Source: Gnetum montanum (lineage: Eukaryota > Streptophyta > Gnetopsida > Gnetales > Gnetaceae). Taken from it: 64,000 bases of DNA. Position 1 is the first letter of the stretch; each line of letters opens with the position of its first letter. The translations under genes and the position numbers were made by a program. Under the pieces are notes generated by a model. The model was given only the letters and a program-made list of their open reading frames with translations. It was not told the origin of the DNA and searched no databases. Shown here piece by piece: positions 48,311 to 59,900 of this stretch. The stretch covers positions 412,697 through 476,696 of the forward strand of contig MNCI01008062.1 of the NCBI GenBank assembly GCA_015680685.1, written 5' to 3'.

Positions 48311-49665
48311 TCTTTAGGATTCTTAAGTGTTATTTTATCTTTTTTTTTTTTACGATTTTTGTCATTTCTGTATTTCTTTTACCTTTTCTAATTGTTGTTT
48401 TTAATTTTCCGTTGTAATCTCAACCATGCATTAGTTGATCATGTTGCCCATTAAGGTGAGGTTTTTCTCTATGTTGCCTAGTCATAAGGGACTGGTTATT
48501 TGGACATTGAGACCACGACATCCTTCCACCTATTCCATTAATAAAAGGTTCATGCTCCGGTCACAATGGTAATATTTTTTTATCATTCAACTATAAATAA
48601 TTTGATAATAATTGTGTCTAGAGAGATGAGTGAAGGACCAAGGTGGAATGATAAGGGTATGACATCAAGGGGATTCATAGATTCTCTTTGGCTACTTCCG
48701 TATGTTCTATCATGTTGCCAAGGTTGTAACTATATCCTTGTAGATCTAACAAAAAATGGAAATAAGAGAAACTCAAAATGGCACTAAAAAAGCTTATGTG
48801 GATCCCACTGGAAAGACATGTACCCATGCCTAAAGGTAGGTAACTTCATAGAGCCAAAAAAGAGAGAGAAGGAAACATGAAGAAAAAAAATGAAGAAGAA
48901 AGAAACAAAGTGAGCCATTATGACACTCCTCTCTTGCTCCTCCCTTGAACAAAACACCAAGTGATGTTACTCCTTGCAACTCTGGTAGGCTTATGGTTGT
49001 TTGTCAATGGGATGAAGCAATGCAGTGTCACTGCAATGTGGTATGGACTTGGTCTAGGACTTGGAAAGCTAGACACATGATTATTTAACCACTAATTACA
49101 CACAAGATTCCATTGTAACCATCATTAGAAGCCTCATGTTCCAATTTTTACAATCCCTTCTACAGTCCATCTCATCTTGTTGTCTAAATGTTCATAACTT
49201 GTGGTTGGTGTAATGTAGAGTTATTATCTCAACTTGGTGGTTTTAACATGTGTGTTTTGTTCATAGGTATATGTTGCATTCAACTTCTCTAGTGCCCACC
49301 GACATTAGAGGTGTGGTTCCATAAGGGCATCATAGGTTAGAACCTGCTTTGGGGAGGATCCACTTGTGTAACTTTTGTAACTTGTCCTTGATGCACATGA
49401 CCACATTATTTTACACCCTTCAACTACTCACCTAAGCAAACTATCTATTCCCTTAGTTAATCATTCCTTAACAAGTACTATACAACCTTTATCCTAGGCC
49501 TTTTTCACAAATTTTTATATATGACTCTACCATGACACATTTCTAATGCCTCAAAATTAATTTTCTAAATACCCCAAAGCTTCCAACTTAATCTCCAATC
49601 CTTCATTAAATATCAAAAATTTATTATTCCCACTCAATCCCTACATTTAGTGTATGTCAGTGGGG
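48311..49665 (+). other. Spacer of element D
   Basis: Non-coding; parallels the B spacer block by block (TTATTTGGACATTGAGACCA near 48495, ATGACATCAAGGGGATTC near 48658, ACCTGCTTTGGGGAGGATCC near 49341). Purine tract AAAAAGAGAGAGAAGGAAAC near 48857. The internal G-rich tract TTGTGGGGGAC (48286-48296) overlaps the Gag stop region. Confidence 0.75.
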
Positions 49666-49668
49666 ACA

Positions 49669-49728
49669 TGATATCGCATCCAACCTGATACCGGGTACGT
49701 GATATTGGGTCTCGCCTACCTATATATA
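49669..49728 (+). promoter_or_regulatory. Internal promoter-like module upstream of D third ORF
   Basis: GATATCG at 49670, GATACC at 49687, GTACGTGATATTGGG at 49695-49709, then TATATATA at 49721-49728. TACGTGATATTG recurs exactly in the 3' LTR of D near 53254, and GATATTGGGT in its 5' LTR near 44946. Same arrangement as in A but with D's own motif. Activity is inferred. Confidence 0.62.
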
Positions 49729-49979
49729 CTAACAACCCTACCTAATTCATGTTCATTTCTTTCATTTGACACTAGGAGAGTTATTGAAATTTTCCTTTGC
49801 AACTTAGAGCTTTACATCTCCATCTTCCAAGCACAATATCCTACTTCCTAACATTCTGATTTCAATTCTATTTGATCCTAGTTGAACCTGGTGTGTTTCA
49901 CTTAGTCATACAGGGTACTGCAGTAGGAAGTGTGCATACTTTTTTCGAAAGTTGCTATCATCCGAAGGATATCATAGGG

Positions 49980-50274
49980 GTAAGAAATTCAATGTTTACT
50001 AAAGAAACATTTTTTGTTTAAAGGCTAAGCTAATTTTCATCAATCACCTAGGTTACCTAAATGATTGTAAGTGTCACATGTACAGAAAATGATGAAATCC
50101 AACAATGTAAGGTCAACAATAACACCTTTTGGAGCCACCTCTCAGAAATATTTCTAACTTTAAAAATCACACTATGCAATTATGGACTGTTAATTAAGGC
50201 AATGAGTAAGGTATGAGATGATAAAAAATTTCTCTACACAACCTTAGGAACAGTTGCTTTTTGTGTGATTACAG
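49980..50274 (+). other. Predicted 5'UTR intron of D third ORF
   Basis: Donor TAGGG|GTAAGAAATT at 49979/49980; acceptor TTTTTGTGTGATTACAG ending at 50274, with the ORF ATG next; 295 nt. The acceptor word is nearly identical in A and B. Confidence 0.58.
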
Positions 50275-53055
50275 ATGGTCCCAAAAAGAGGAGATTGAGC
50301 AAGACCTTTCCAAGGAGCAGTTAAATGCCCAAGAGGAGGTAGAGGCTAGGAACCTCACATAGAACATGCAGAGTAGGAAGCAAACTCATTCAACATTCAT
50401 CAGGAAACCCCTACGATAGTGCAATTTGTCCATGCGAAAGGTGGCGAAGTTAGAGCCCTAAAACTAAGACAATGTTTCACGTTGGCCCTTGAATCTCTCC
50501 AAGCCATTCAGAAAAATTCCACCTTTGCAACTATAATCATGGAGCTCAATTTTAGGCCTTTCATTGAGTTTTCCCTTGAACTAGTGAAGGCTCAACTTAA
50601 GGCATCTCCACTGTGGCCCATTCTCTCGAAAAGTGGTGACTGGTATTTGGGTGAAACATACCAATTTTGGCATGGCAAGGAAGGAGGCACCATTGCCAAT
50701 GTAGGTGGCATTTCTGTTGATTTCTTTGCAAAGGCCATTGTAGAGGTCCTGAATCTTCCAAATGAAGGAATAAAGGTTGCTCATCTATCCACTCACTCAG
50801 ACATAGACACAAGAAAATTATGGTTGAAACGGGCTTACGAAAAAGAAAATAAAGTTTATAGAGAATTAACCCTAGAAGAGAGGATTTACTTTAAGATCAA
50901 CACTTATCACATTTTCCCCACCAAAGCTTTAAATAGATTATCTACTTATGTGGTGCGAGGTAGTGCAATTTTGATGAGAAAATTTAATGCAAATCTGCCC
51001 CATTTATATTTGATGGAAATATCAAGGTGATTTGAAAAAAGAAAAATAGGGAAGCTTGCCTTGCCTTTCTCTTATCTTATCAAGAAGTTGTGCAGATGTG
51101 CTAGAATCTTGGGCTACACAAATGATGTTCTTAGAAAAGCCCAAAATACTTCGTATGTTGAACTACTCAAACCGTCACTGCCAAGGAAAGACGTTGGCGA
51201 GCAATTAGAGCAAGAGGAAGAGCAAATGGTTGGGCCCACTATGCCTCAAATCATAGGGCCTAGCCAACAACAGGAAGCAGGGCCCAGCACACAACCCATA
51301 TGCCAGCAAGTCCAACAATTGCCACTGCCGCAACAAGACTACTGACTATCCATTAGTCACCTCTGAACAATCGCTGAGATGGTGAGTTGGGGGAGTTTTG
51401 ATGCTGAAAATTATTTAAGATCATTGATGATGTCATGTAGCCCATTGTTTCGGTTGGTCCTACAAGTGAACACATTTCATTGATTTCAAGAGGAGAGTCC
51501 CAGTGGTCTTAGTAGATCTCTAGGAATGTCGCATCCTTCCAAGTCAGATTAGAAACTAGTGAAAGTGCCACAGTTGTGGTCATGCAATACCAGGATGTGG
51601 CAGGCACAGTAGAGGTGGTTGTAGACCACATTAAATAATCTTTTAATATCCCTATTATGCCATAGGCAGATTTCACAGGAGCATGTGATGCTTAAGTTTT
51701 GGCCAGTTCCTCAATGACTCCTGCAAAACATGAGGATGTTTTGGATCACTTGTTGTAAACAAGACAAGTCATGACTTCCTTGTTTGACATCCCCCAAGAT
51801 GTCACAACAACACAATCAAACCTCATTTCAACCAAAGGAAAATTGGTCATGGCTAAAGTTAGGGCTGAGCACATGGAAGTAGAGCTGCAAAGACTGCAAG
51901 AAAAGCTCGTCACCCTACAAGCTGAATTAAGAGATCCTTTCCAATTCATTGTAGCTGACCAATTGGATGTTTTCAAAACCAAGCAACTAAATAAATTGTT
52001 GGAAGAAAATAAAAAGGCAGCAAGGGAAAAAGAATAGGTTAATTGGGATGCTTCCAAGGCACAATCTCAAATGTACGCACATGCTAATGCTCTCAAGGCC
52101 TTACAAGAGGAGAATAAACAACTTGCTATTGAAAATCTTTGATTGACGATAGTTGAGAAATAGAAGAATGTTCTCAAAGAAAGTTTCCAAAGAATGTGAG
52201 AACAATTAGTTCAAGTCAACCAAGATATGAATTGCTTGGCCAGGAAAAATAGAACCCTCTCGATGAAGAAGGTTCGCACCATCTATTAAAAGACGGTAAT
52301 AGAGATAGGTGTGTGGCAAAATGAGGCCAAGAAGCATGAGAAGTTAAAAGACAACTTACATGATCAGGTTGGGATGTACAAAGAAATCATCGAAAAGGAG
52401 ATCTATATGGCTAAGGCTCACATTAACTCTTTCAGTGCTCAACACATTGACTGGCGAGCCGTATTGGATACATATGCCTCCACCCACCAAGCAGAACTAA
52501 AAAGCCGAGACTTGTAGATTTAGGACTTAACAAAATACATGGAGTTGGCAAATCTGCGATATGCCAACTTAGCTATGTTAACAAGAGGGTGCCCAAGAAC
52601 TGAGTTTAAGAAATAGGTAGTTGCCACTTATGCTAAGTATGAGACAAAGTTTTTCGAACATAAGAAAACATTGCAAAAATTAAAAATTGCAAACTTTGAA
52701 TTAGAAGTGGTCAAATCAAGCTGCCACAACCAAAGAGATGTAGTAGAAAACTTGGCTCAACGGCTGACAGATTATCATGAATTACGAGATAAAGCCAAAG
52801 CCTATGAGAAGGAACAATGGTAGTTTGCTACGTGGTATATCAAAGCAAACTAGATGTTTCCACAACAATTGTGTCCGTGGAAAGTGCAAGCTCCATCAAA
52901 CATTATGACATTAGCATGGATTGTGCATGATCCTTAGACAAAAGAAGAGAAACTGTAGGTGCTTCTCATCCATTAGCAATCTCAGAATCCTGTAGGGCTA
53001 GACAAAGGGAAAGCACCAATGGAGGAGCCACCACCTCTAGGAACCTCTAAGTTCC
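50275..53055 (+). pseudogene. Third ORF of element D (globular domain, Q/P linker, coiled coil)
   Basis: Best copy of the third ORF. N-terminus basic and Gly-rich (KCPRGGRG near 50325). Globular part open at 50419-51030: NFRPFIEFSLELVKAQL, WYLGETYQFWHG, YRELTLEERIYFKI, FPTKALNRLSTYVVRGSAIL; then LPFSYLIKKLCRCARILG near 51060. A linker rich in Glu, Gln and Pro runs 51200-51340. Coiled-coil heptads: 51771-52037 (VELQRLQEKLVTLQAELR), 52080-52140 and 52311-52517. C-terminal block with CPWKV near 52877 and AWIVHDP near 52915, tail MEEPPPLGTS near 53020. Several stops and shifts. No membrane segment. The globular part resembles the fold pattern I recall for PF20167-type plant transposon proteins; unverified. 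Confidence 0.8.
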
Positions 53056-53218
53056 AACATTTTGCAGTTTGTGTTTTGTGTCCAAGTTTTGTGTTTCTCA
53101 TACTACAACATGGTTAGTCAGTAGTATTCAATAATCGCATACCTTCATAATGTTTTGTAAGGGGCTCGTTTCTCATTGTATTAACTCGATGACAAGTTTT
53201 TATTTAGTTGTGGGGGTA

Positions 53219-54018
53219 TGATGAATTGTGGTTTGCCAAGCCCTAATATCAAGTACGTGATATTGTGGCCTAGGCACAATATTGTATGTGTGATATCATG
53301 ATTCCTATGTTAGCCTATAAATATAGCACTTAAGGTGCATAGTGGAAGGAATTTTTGGGGAGTTAGAAGCTCTTTTCTTTTAGCAGTTTAGTTTCAGTTT
53401 CTTTCTTTCAAGCTAGCTATTTCCAGTGCATGCCTGCAGTGTGATGTTTGTAATTGTACGACACCTTTATTTGAGTGTGACATACTTGGACATGTGCATG
53501 ACCAACAATAAAGATCGATATTACTTTCATCATTACAGTGTTCACTTAGATTAATTTTGTTGTTTTAATTATTTAATGCCTTCTTTAGTTAACAACTGAT
53601 TTATTGTTATTTACTTTTCCTATAATTAACCGGAATGTGTATGCCTTAATCACAAGCATTTAAGTGTGAATACTTGGCGCGTCCACCAGTAATCCCACGA
53701 AGTCCGAGATGTGTACAGATGGTTAAGGACGGATACCATCGCCATAGGCCAATTTAGGTTTTTCTTCTACTATTAGTTTAATCAATTTATCTTTTCTATT
53801 ATCAGGAGTAATGTAGAATTAGGACAACATCATATGCCTCACTTTGGACTAAACCATATGTGACAAAGCTACCACCAACCTAGGTGGGAAGACAATGAAC
53901 TGTGATCAATGTATAACTATCTAGGTGCCACAAGTAGTCTAGCTGTGGAGTTCGATTGGATCGTGCATACACACTTGTATTCATATGGTTGAGCGTAGGG
54001 GTACCTTGCTGCTCATCA
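53219..54018 (+). repeat. 3' LTR of element D
   Basis: 800 bp, TGATGAATTGTGG...GCTCATCA, preceded by GTGGGGGTA. Array of GATATT/AATATT/GATATC at 53245-53310, then TATAAATA near 53321. Confidence 0.94.
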
Positions 54019-54487
54019 CTAACCAACAAAATGTACAAATATGAAAGTCATGAATTGTAGAGGCAATAACAAAAATATTTTTTAAGCTACACACTTTGAG
54101 CTTGTTGAACAAAAATAAGATAGGTGCCTTCTAGCAATAATCCCTACATGCAGAACTCAAAACTACACAAGCTATGATAGAACTTCTTACCTTCCCTCCA
54201 CGTTGTGAAGAAAAAGCATAGAAGCATATAGTAATATGATTGTAACTACATATATATGAATAACTTATGTTGCTAACAATGAAACTATTTTGCCTGAAAT
54301 GATTCATTGTGAATTGCATAAACACATGGCTAAAATTGCTATGACTTAATTAGGTTATTGTTCACCTATTGGTCCAAACTATCAAGAAACATTTCCAACT
54401 CCCTAAATTTTTTGTGGAAACTGTACATAAAAAATAAAAAAAAATGAATCCTGAATAACAAAATAAAACATTAGAGATAGTACTCAC
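54019..54487. other. Non-coding flank between element D and the glutamate synthase exons
   Basis: AT-rich, intron-like. No further glutamate synthase exon could be recognised on the minus strand, although one would be expected downstream of the exon at 54488. Confidence 0.5.
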
Positions 54488-57400
54488 TGTTGGTGCCTTA
54501 AAACTCCTTAGCCATCCAAAATAGTAGAAGTGAGAAATGTAGCAGGTTTCCGAGATTTTCCATTCTCATCCAACCATTGTCTATATGGTTTGCGAACAGA
54601 AACACATTTTTTTAACTTCAGTATTTTCATAAACATGAAAATTGAACTTCCAGTTAATCAGGAACAATTTATATGGTACATTTCTATATTAAAAATGCCA
54701 AGAAATAAATAGTAGATAAATTTATACCTCGGCCTTCTCTAAATCAATTGAGATGATCATGCCAGGTCCTAGACGTCCCTTTAAAATTAGAATAGATTCA
54801 TCAACAGGAATCACCCTAACCTACAAAAGAACATTGAACTTCAAATTATATCTATCAGTGACAGGAAAAATAGCCATCTTTAAAGATCATGTAACTACAT
54901 TGTACATGGTTTTTTTAAAAAAGAATATTTTCATTAATTAATAGCTTCCTATACTACTATTTGAAGCCTAAAAAGCTTTAAAAAATTAAAAGGATACCTC
55001 AGAAGCCATATAAACAACATCATCTTTGGTACGCCAACAATGAGCTAGACATAAGCTATTACAGTCTAAGCAGGCTCCAATTGTTCTCCTATCACTATAA
55101 ACATAACAAGATAAGTAATTTAATCAAAGCCACACGTGTAAAGTACTGTACCTTAAACCCTGATTATTTCAATGCAAACAAAGTAAAATAATATATTAAA
55201 TAATTAAATTAAAGTCCAAAAGTAATCCTTCTAGTATAATAGACTTTTGACCGTGATCCTTGGGTAATGCCAAAGATCCCAAGTAATCTCTGGTTGAACT
55301 TCAAATTTTTATCATTACAAATCTTCTGTTTACCTGTTTAATATATAGCTGAAAATAGTTACTCATGTTTATTCTATCAATTAGAATTAACTTTTAGTAA
55401 GAGTAGGGTGATATTTCTGAAGTGGGATATCTTATTTGAGTCAGTTTTAAATGTACATGTTTACCCTGCACCCATTAAAATTTGAAAGTTCAAACCATGT
55501 CACCTATAGGTAAGGATATGTTCCTTTCATCAAATCCATGTAAGCCCTCTAAAGTTTCCAGAAAAGGAAGCCGCCATGCCTTAGAGTTCAGAATCTACTT
55601 GATATAGCAGTACAGTAATACCCTGTGGAATCATGAGACCAGAAGTATTGCCAAGCCTTTCGTTAAGAAAACAGAAAGGAAGGCTATAGTTACCATAACA
55701 TGATTTGCCATAATTGCAACGACTGTTAGGTCATGATTGTCTTCAATATGACATGAAGCATCATTGGGATAAAACATCACTATTGGTTGACCATTTATTA
55801 AAGAACTGAATCTTCAAGCCAAAGAATATGATATATTATCTGAAACGTCCAAATGATCTCAGCAGAAACACGACTCTGGGAAAATAAACAATAAAAACAT
55901 GTAAATATCTCACATACAAAAGCAAAATATTTACGGATCTAAAGCAAAAATAACCTTGATGGAGTCATCCGTCTATTTATGGGAAAATTTTTCCAGAAAA
56001 ATCACATCTCCATATCATCATCAGCACAAAATTCAAATTCAATAGCCACTGTGAAACATGTCCACTAAAAATAAAATATTTGATATCCATGGATCTACTC
56101 CACTTGTAAAGATATCACAACCAGTAGAATTGGCAACTGCATAGGTGAGAAACCAACAACCAATCTCGAGGATCGAAGATACCCAACAAACTTATCTGAA
56201 TCTAACAACGAAAATGCAAAGACTACAAATCTGAAGGCTCTAGCCTTAAACCAAAAAATAACGATGGCAATTCTACGTCAAATGAATTTCCTAATTAAAA
56301 TCATAGCAATAGATACAAAATATTTAAAACTCTGCTACCAGTTAACACCAAAAGTACACATCTGTACGGAATTGTGAAACTTGAATTATAATAGCAGTTC
56401 AAGTACAACACCACTGATATAATTCATGTGGTTTCCCCGTATGTTTAACGTTAAGAAAAGTCAACTAAATAAAGTTAACAGATTTGAAAGAATGATAAAA
56501 ATTACTTGAATAAGTTTAGTGCTGGCCCATCCCAGGCTTCCATCTGGACGTTATAATATTCATAAAAATCAACCACCTAAAATAAAACATTGAAATATCA
56601 AGTTAGAGTAGAAGTGTGTTGTTTCAAGACAGGACTGGCCCGGAGCAAAACACATTTTATGCTTGATATTACTATAAAGCGTTTTGCCTTGAAAATACAT
56701 GCCATATGGTAAATGACTAAATGTTACAACAGAAAATTTAATGTCACACGCACCACCAAAAGGTGGTGTTGTATCATTAAACAATCAAAACATGAATCAA
56801 AATCTATAAACGATTGTTCAGAGATAGAATTATGGGGGCAATAACAAGATAAGGGATGGGCAGGAGAACAAGCAAAAGATCAAACAAAATGCACAAGCAA
56901 GAAAAATAATAAGATAAAGGAGCAATATAACAGAAATTAGTTGTTTGAACTAAAAGCCAGTCACAACTGCAAAGTGGAGAGCAATCAGAGGCAAAGCTGA
57001 TGAGGTGAAAGAAGATCAGAAAATTACTCAAGGGAAACAAAATGGAATGCAGATGGGTCAAAAAAGCAGGGAGAATGAAGAAAGGAATGGCCTTCGTGGG
57101 ACATGAACACCATGAATTATGTAAATTTAGTCTTTCCATTCTCAATTTTTGGTCTTAAAGTTTAACTACATTTACTTCTGTTTGGTTTTCAGCAATGTGA
57201 CATAGATTAACAGTAAATCTTAATTTATCTTGAATTAGTTCCATAGACAATCAGTAAAAGATAGGTTTTCAGCAGCCTGCCTCTGGATATTTGATGTTCA
57301 AGGTTGGATGATTCTTGTAAGCCTCTGGAACAAGGATCATAAGTGTTTCCTCTGGACATCTGCCACTCTCATTAACATCTACCAAAAAAATGGAACTGAA

Positions 57401-58323
57401 ATTAGCTATTAATAAACAAAATGGAAAAATAAATGGGATTGTAGAATCATCTGTGATATGGGTACTGGAACCCAGAATAATGACTATAATTACACCCTCA
57501 GATATGGAGGTAACACATATTATCTGTGGTAATATATGTTGAAAGAGAATATCATGTAAACAACATGTTAATGCTAAAAAAGAAAACCAATGCTTTAAAT
57601 AAATATAAATCTTATTTTTTCAAATGCATATAAAACAAATACATACTTCTGCCGCATCATCAAGATTGGCAGAATCTGAAACCTTAGGGTTACCATATGG
57701 TCTAATTTCATTTTCTGGCCCACGCCACACTGGTGACTTAATTGAAATCTCATGTGATTGCATCCAATTCAGATTGCCCTGCAGGAAATTGTGTCATAAC
57801 TGCAAATGAAGAAAACACTGATTGTAATCCAATGCTATGCAAAAAAAAAAAAAAAAATATTACTGGTTGCAGAATACAGTTGAAATAAACTGATTTACAT
57901 TTTTAAGAAAAGAACAAAAAAGAAGACAAAGAAAAAAAACCTGAAGTGTATGAAAATCCCCATTATGACCAAGAAATCTCATAGGCTGTGCACGAGGCCA
58001 CCTAGGACTTGTATTTGTGCTATACCGTCTATGATAAATAGCCAATGGTGAAACATACTGCTCATTCTGAAGATCAAGATAAAACTTTCTAAGAACCTCT
58101 GAATGAAGCATTCCTTTGTAAATAGTTGTCTGATTAGAAAGAGAGCAGAAATACAGCTCATCACCCCAACTTAGTAATGCTGCTGCCCTTTCAACTAACT
58201 TTCGAGAAATGTACAATTCTCTTTCAATATCTGCTGTTGTGTTCTCATTAGTTACTTTTAGTAGAATTTGTTGAACGTTAGGCATAGTTTCTTTTGCATA
58301 GGGACCAACAACTGAAGAATCAA
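54488..58323 (-). pseudogene. Glutamate synthase (ferredoxin-type) pseudogene fragment, seven exons
   Basis: Plastid GOGAT makes two glutamates from glutamine and 2-oxoglutarate. Exons, 5' to 3' on minus: 58323-57941 ([63 protein letters not shown]), 57778-57647 ([28 protein letters not shown]), 57378-57281 ([15 protein letters not shown]), 56576-56506 (VVDFYEYYNVQMEAWDGPAL), 55094-54998 (RRTIGACLD), 54820-54728 ([18 protein letters not shown]), 54646-54488 (VYENTEVKK, PYRQWLDENGKSRKPATFL). Most junctions have GT-AG signals with consistent phase. These are part of the glutaminase domain; the N-terminal nucleophile Cys exon and everything downstream are missing. Defects: a one-base loss in exon 3, a shift in an A run and a TAA in exon 7, and GHNGDFH for the usual GHNGEIN. 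The ferredoxin rather than NADH type is judged from motif memory. Confidence 0.9.
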
Positions 58324-59900
58324 CTGGATATGATCATACTGAGTTTCAGTAGTTAATGTGAGTATGTGTGTGTGTTGTTGCGGTGTGGGGTTGTGAAATA
58401 TGAAACGATTGCGTTGTGTGTAAACTACAAATGACTTATCTTAAAGAGATTCATCCAACTTTGCCAAGTACTGTGAGTTGTTGAGAGTTCCTATTTTGTT
58501 CAACTGCCTAGTCTACGCGGTCCTTATAATACCTACTTGTAACAAATAAAATTTTACAAAAACATTTGAGCACAACTCTGCAAATCTACTTCTAATTCTC
58601 CTTAGAGAAAGAGATAATTCCACAAGAAAACTAGAAATAGAGCAAGATTCGATGGAAATAGACAGAAAAGAAAAATAGATTTGTGTAGACCTCAAATATT
58701 TAAACAAGTTAAAATGACATAAGTAAACACTTCGCAATAAAGCTATCCCAAATTCAATAACTATGAATTGTTCAAACTTCCAAGGCTCAAATAAGCAATT
58801 TCTTTAAGACAATCCTACTATGCTACCAAAAAATTGCTGCGTAAACTACCACGTACGAGACTCCATTTTGGCTAGATAATAGACGTCAACAATTGCATTC
58901 AACAGAACCTTCAAAAGACTTGACAATTTCTGATTGAAATATCATGGAGATTTATTTTAAAAATAAAAAAAAGCTATTCTGGTCCCATCAAAATACCAAA
59001 TATTTTCTGAACCTTCTTGACTATTGAATCGTTCAACGGCATGACTACAAGTAGAGGCTCGCTTACAACGATTTCAATAGCAGTTCTTATACATTGCACA
59101 ATAACAAAATTTACTACTAAAATGGTCTTAAGGCTTTCAAACACAAGCGCTTCTATGGAAAAATTTTAATAAAAATTTTCTATTGAGCAACAAGAACAAT
59201 AAGAGCAATCTAAAAATCCCAAAATTACTTGTCAAGGATGATACTATCTAAACCGCTAACTAAATAATTTAAACAAAATAAAAATAAAACATAACTCACA
59301 GGACTATGACAAAGAGGCTAAAATCTTTTCTTTAGCAAGTCATCTTACAAGCAATCTTTCACAATTTCTTTTACAAATGCTCTTCCCAAGAGCCAAAGTG
59401 TGTCTCTAAGTGTGAGCTCCAAGTGCTAGCTAGTAGCCTTCCCAAAGTGTGATGTATCAAGTGTCTTCTCCCCCAAGTATCTCCCTTTTCTCTTCTCACC
59501 CATGAAGCCTTTTTATAAGGTTCATAAGGTAGTTACATTCTAAAATATCCTAACTAACTTCTCTCCCAAGTAACTTGCCCAACAAGTTAGGAAGTATTAG
59601 CTTAGGAAGTTACGAGAAATATTACAAATATTGCTTTTGTGGATAATGAAAATAAACCCAATAGCTCTATATAATTGTTTAAAATTATAGTTCCAATAGC
59701 TTTTTATTTTTATTTATTTAAAATTTTTAAGAATACTATTGAAGCCCTTAGTAATTTTTATGAACAAGGTATAATATCTACCTTGGTGTAGACGTTGATG
59801 ATAGCTAGTCTATTTAAATTTATATAAATAATTTATCTGCACTTGCACCCGTATTAAAGTGGCTGAAAATAAAAATTTAAATCCCAAACATTAGGTCCAA
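58324..59900. other. Non-coding stretch, possible unclassified insertion
   Basis: No exon or ORF is supported. On the minus strand there is a TATA-like TTATAAAAAGGC near 59508-59519 followed by purine-rich leader-like sequence, and GT-rich sequence at 58355-58390. It could be an unrecognised LTR or ordinary intergenic DNA; no boundaries were found. Confidence 0.4.

Larger units (their letters stand above)
44936..54018 (+). mobile_element. Pol-less Athila-like element D
   Basis: 9.1-kb element: 5' LTR lacking its first ~18 bases, primer site, gag, spacer with internal promoter module and predicted intron, long third ORF, 3' LTR. No pol sequence is found between gag (ends 48310) and spacer. 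The left end abuts C without an identifiable target duplication; the right flank is CTAAC. Same layout as B. Confidence 0.92.

Noticed and set aside
54131-54325. Minus-strand ORF with a GGK|GTAAG donor-like end, considered as the next glutamate synthase exon
   Set aside because: The translated residues do not match the expected AFGY...MASQGK region of the enzyme.
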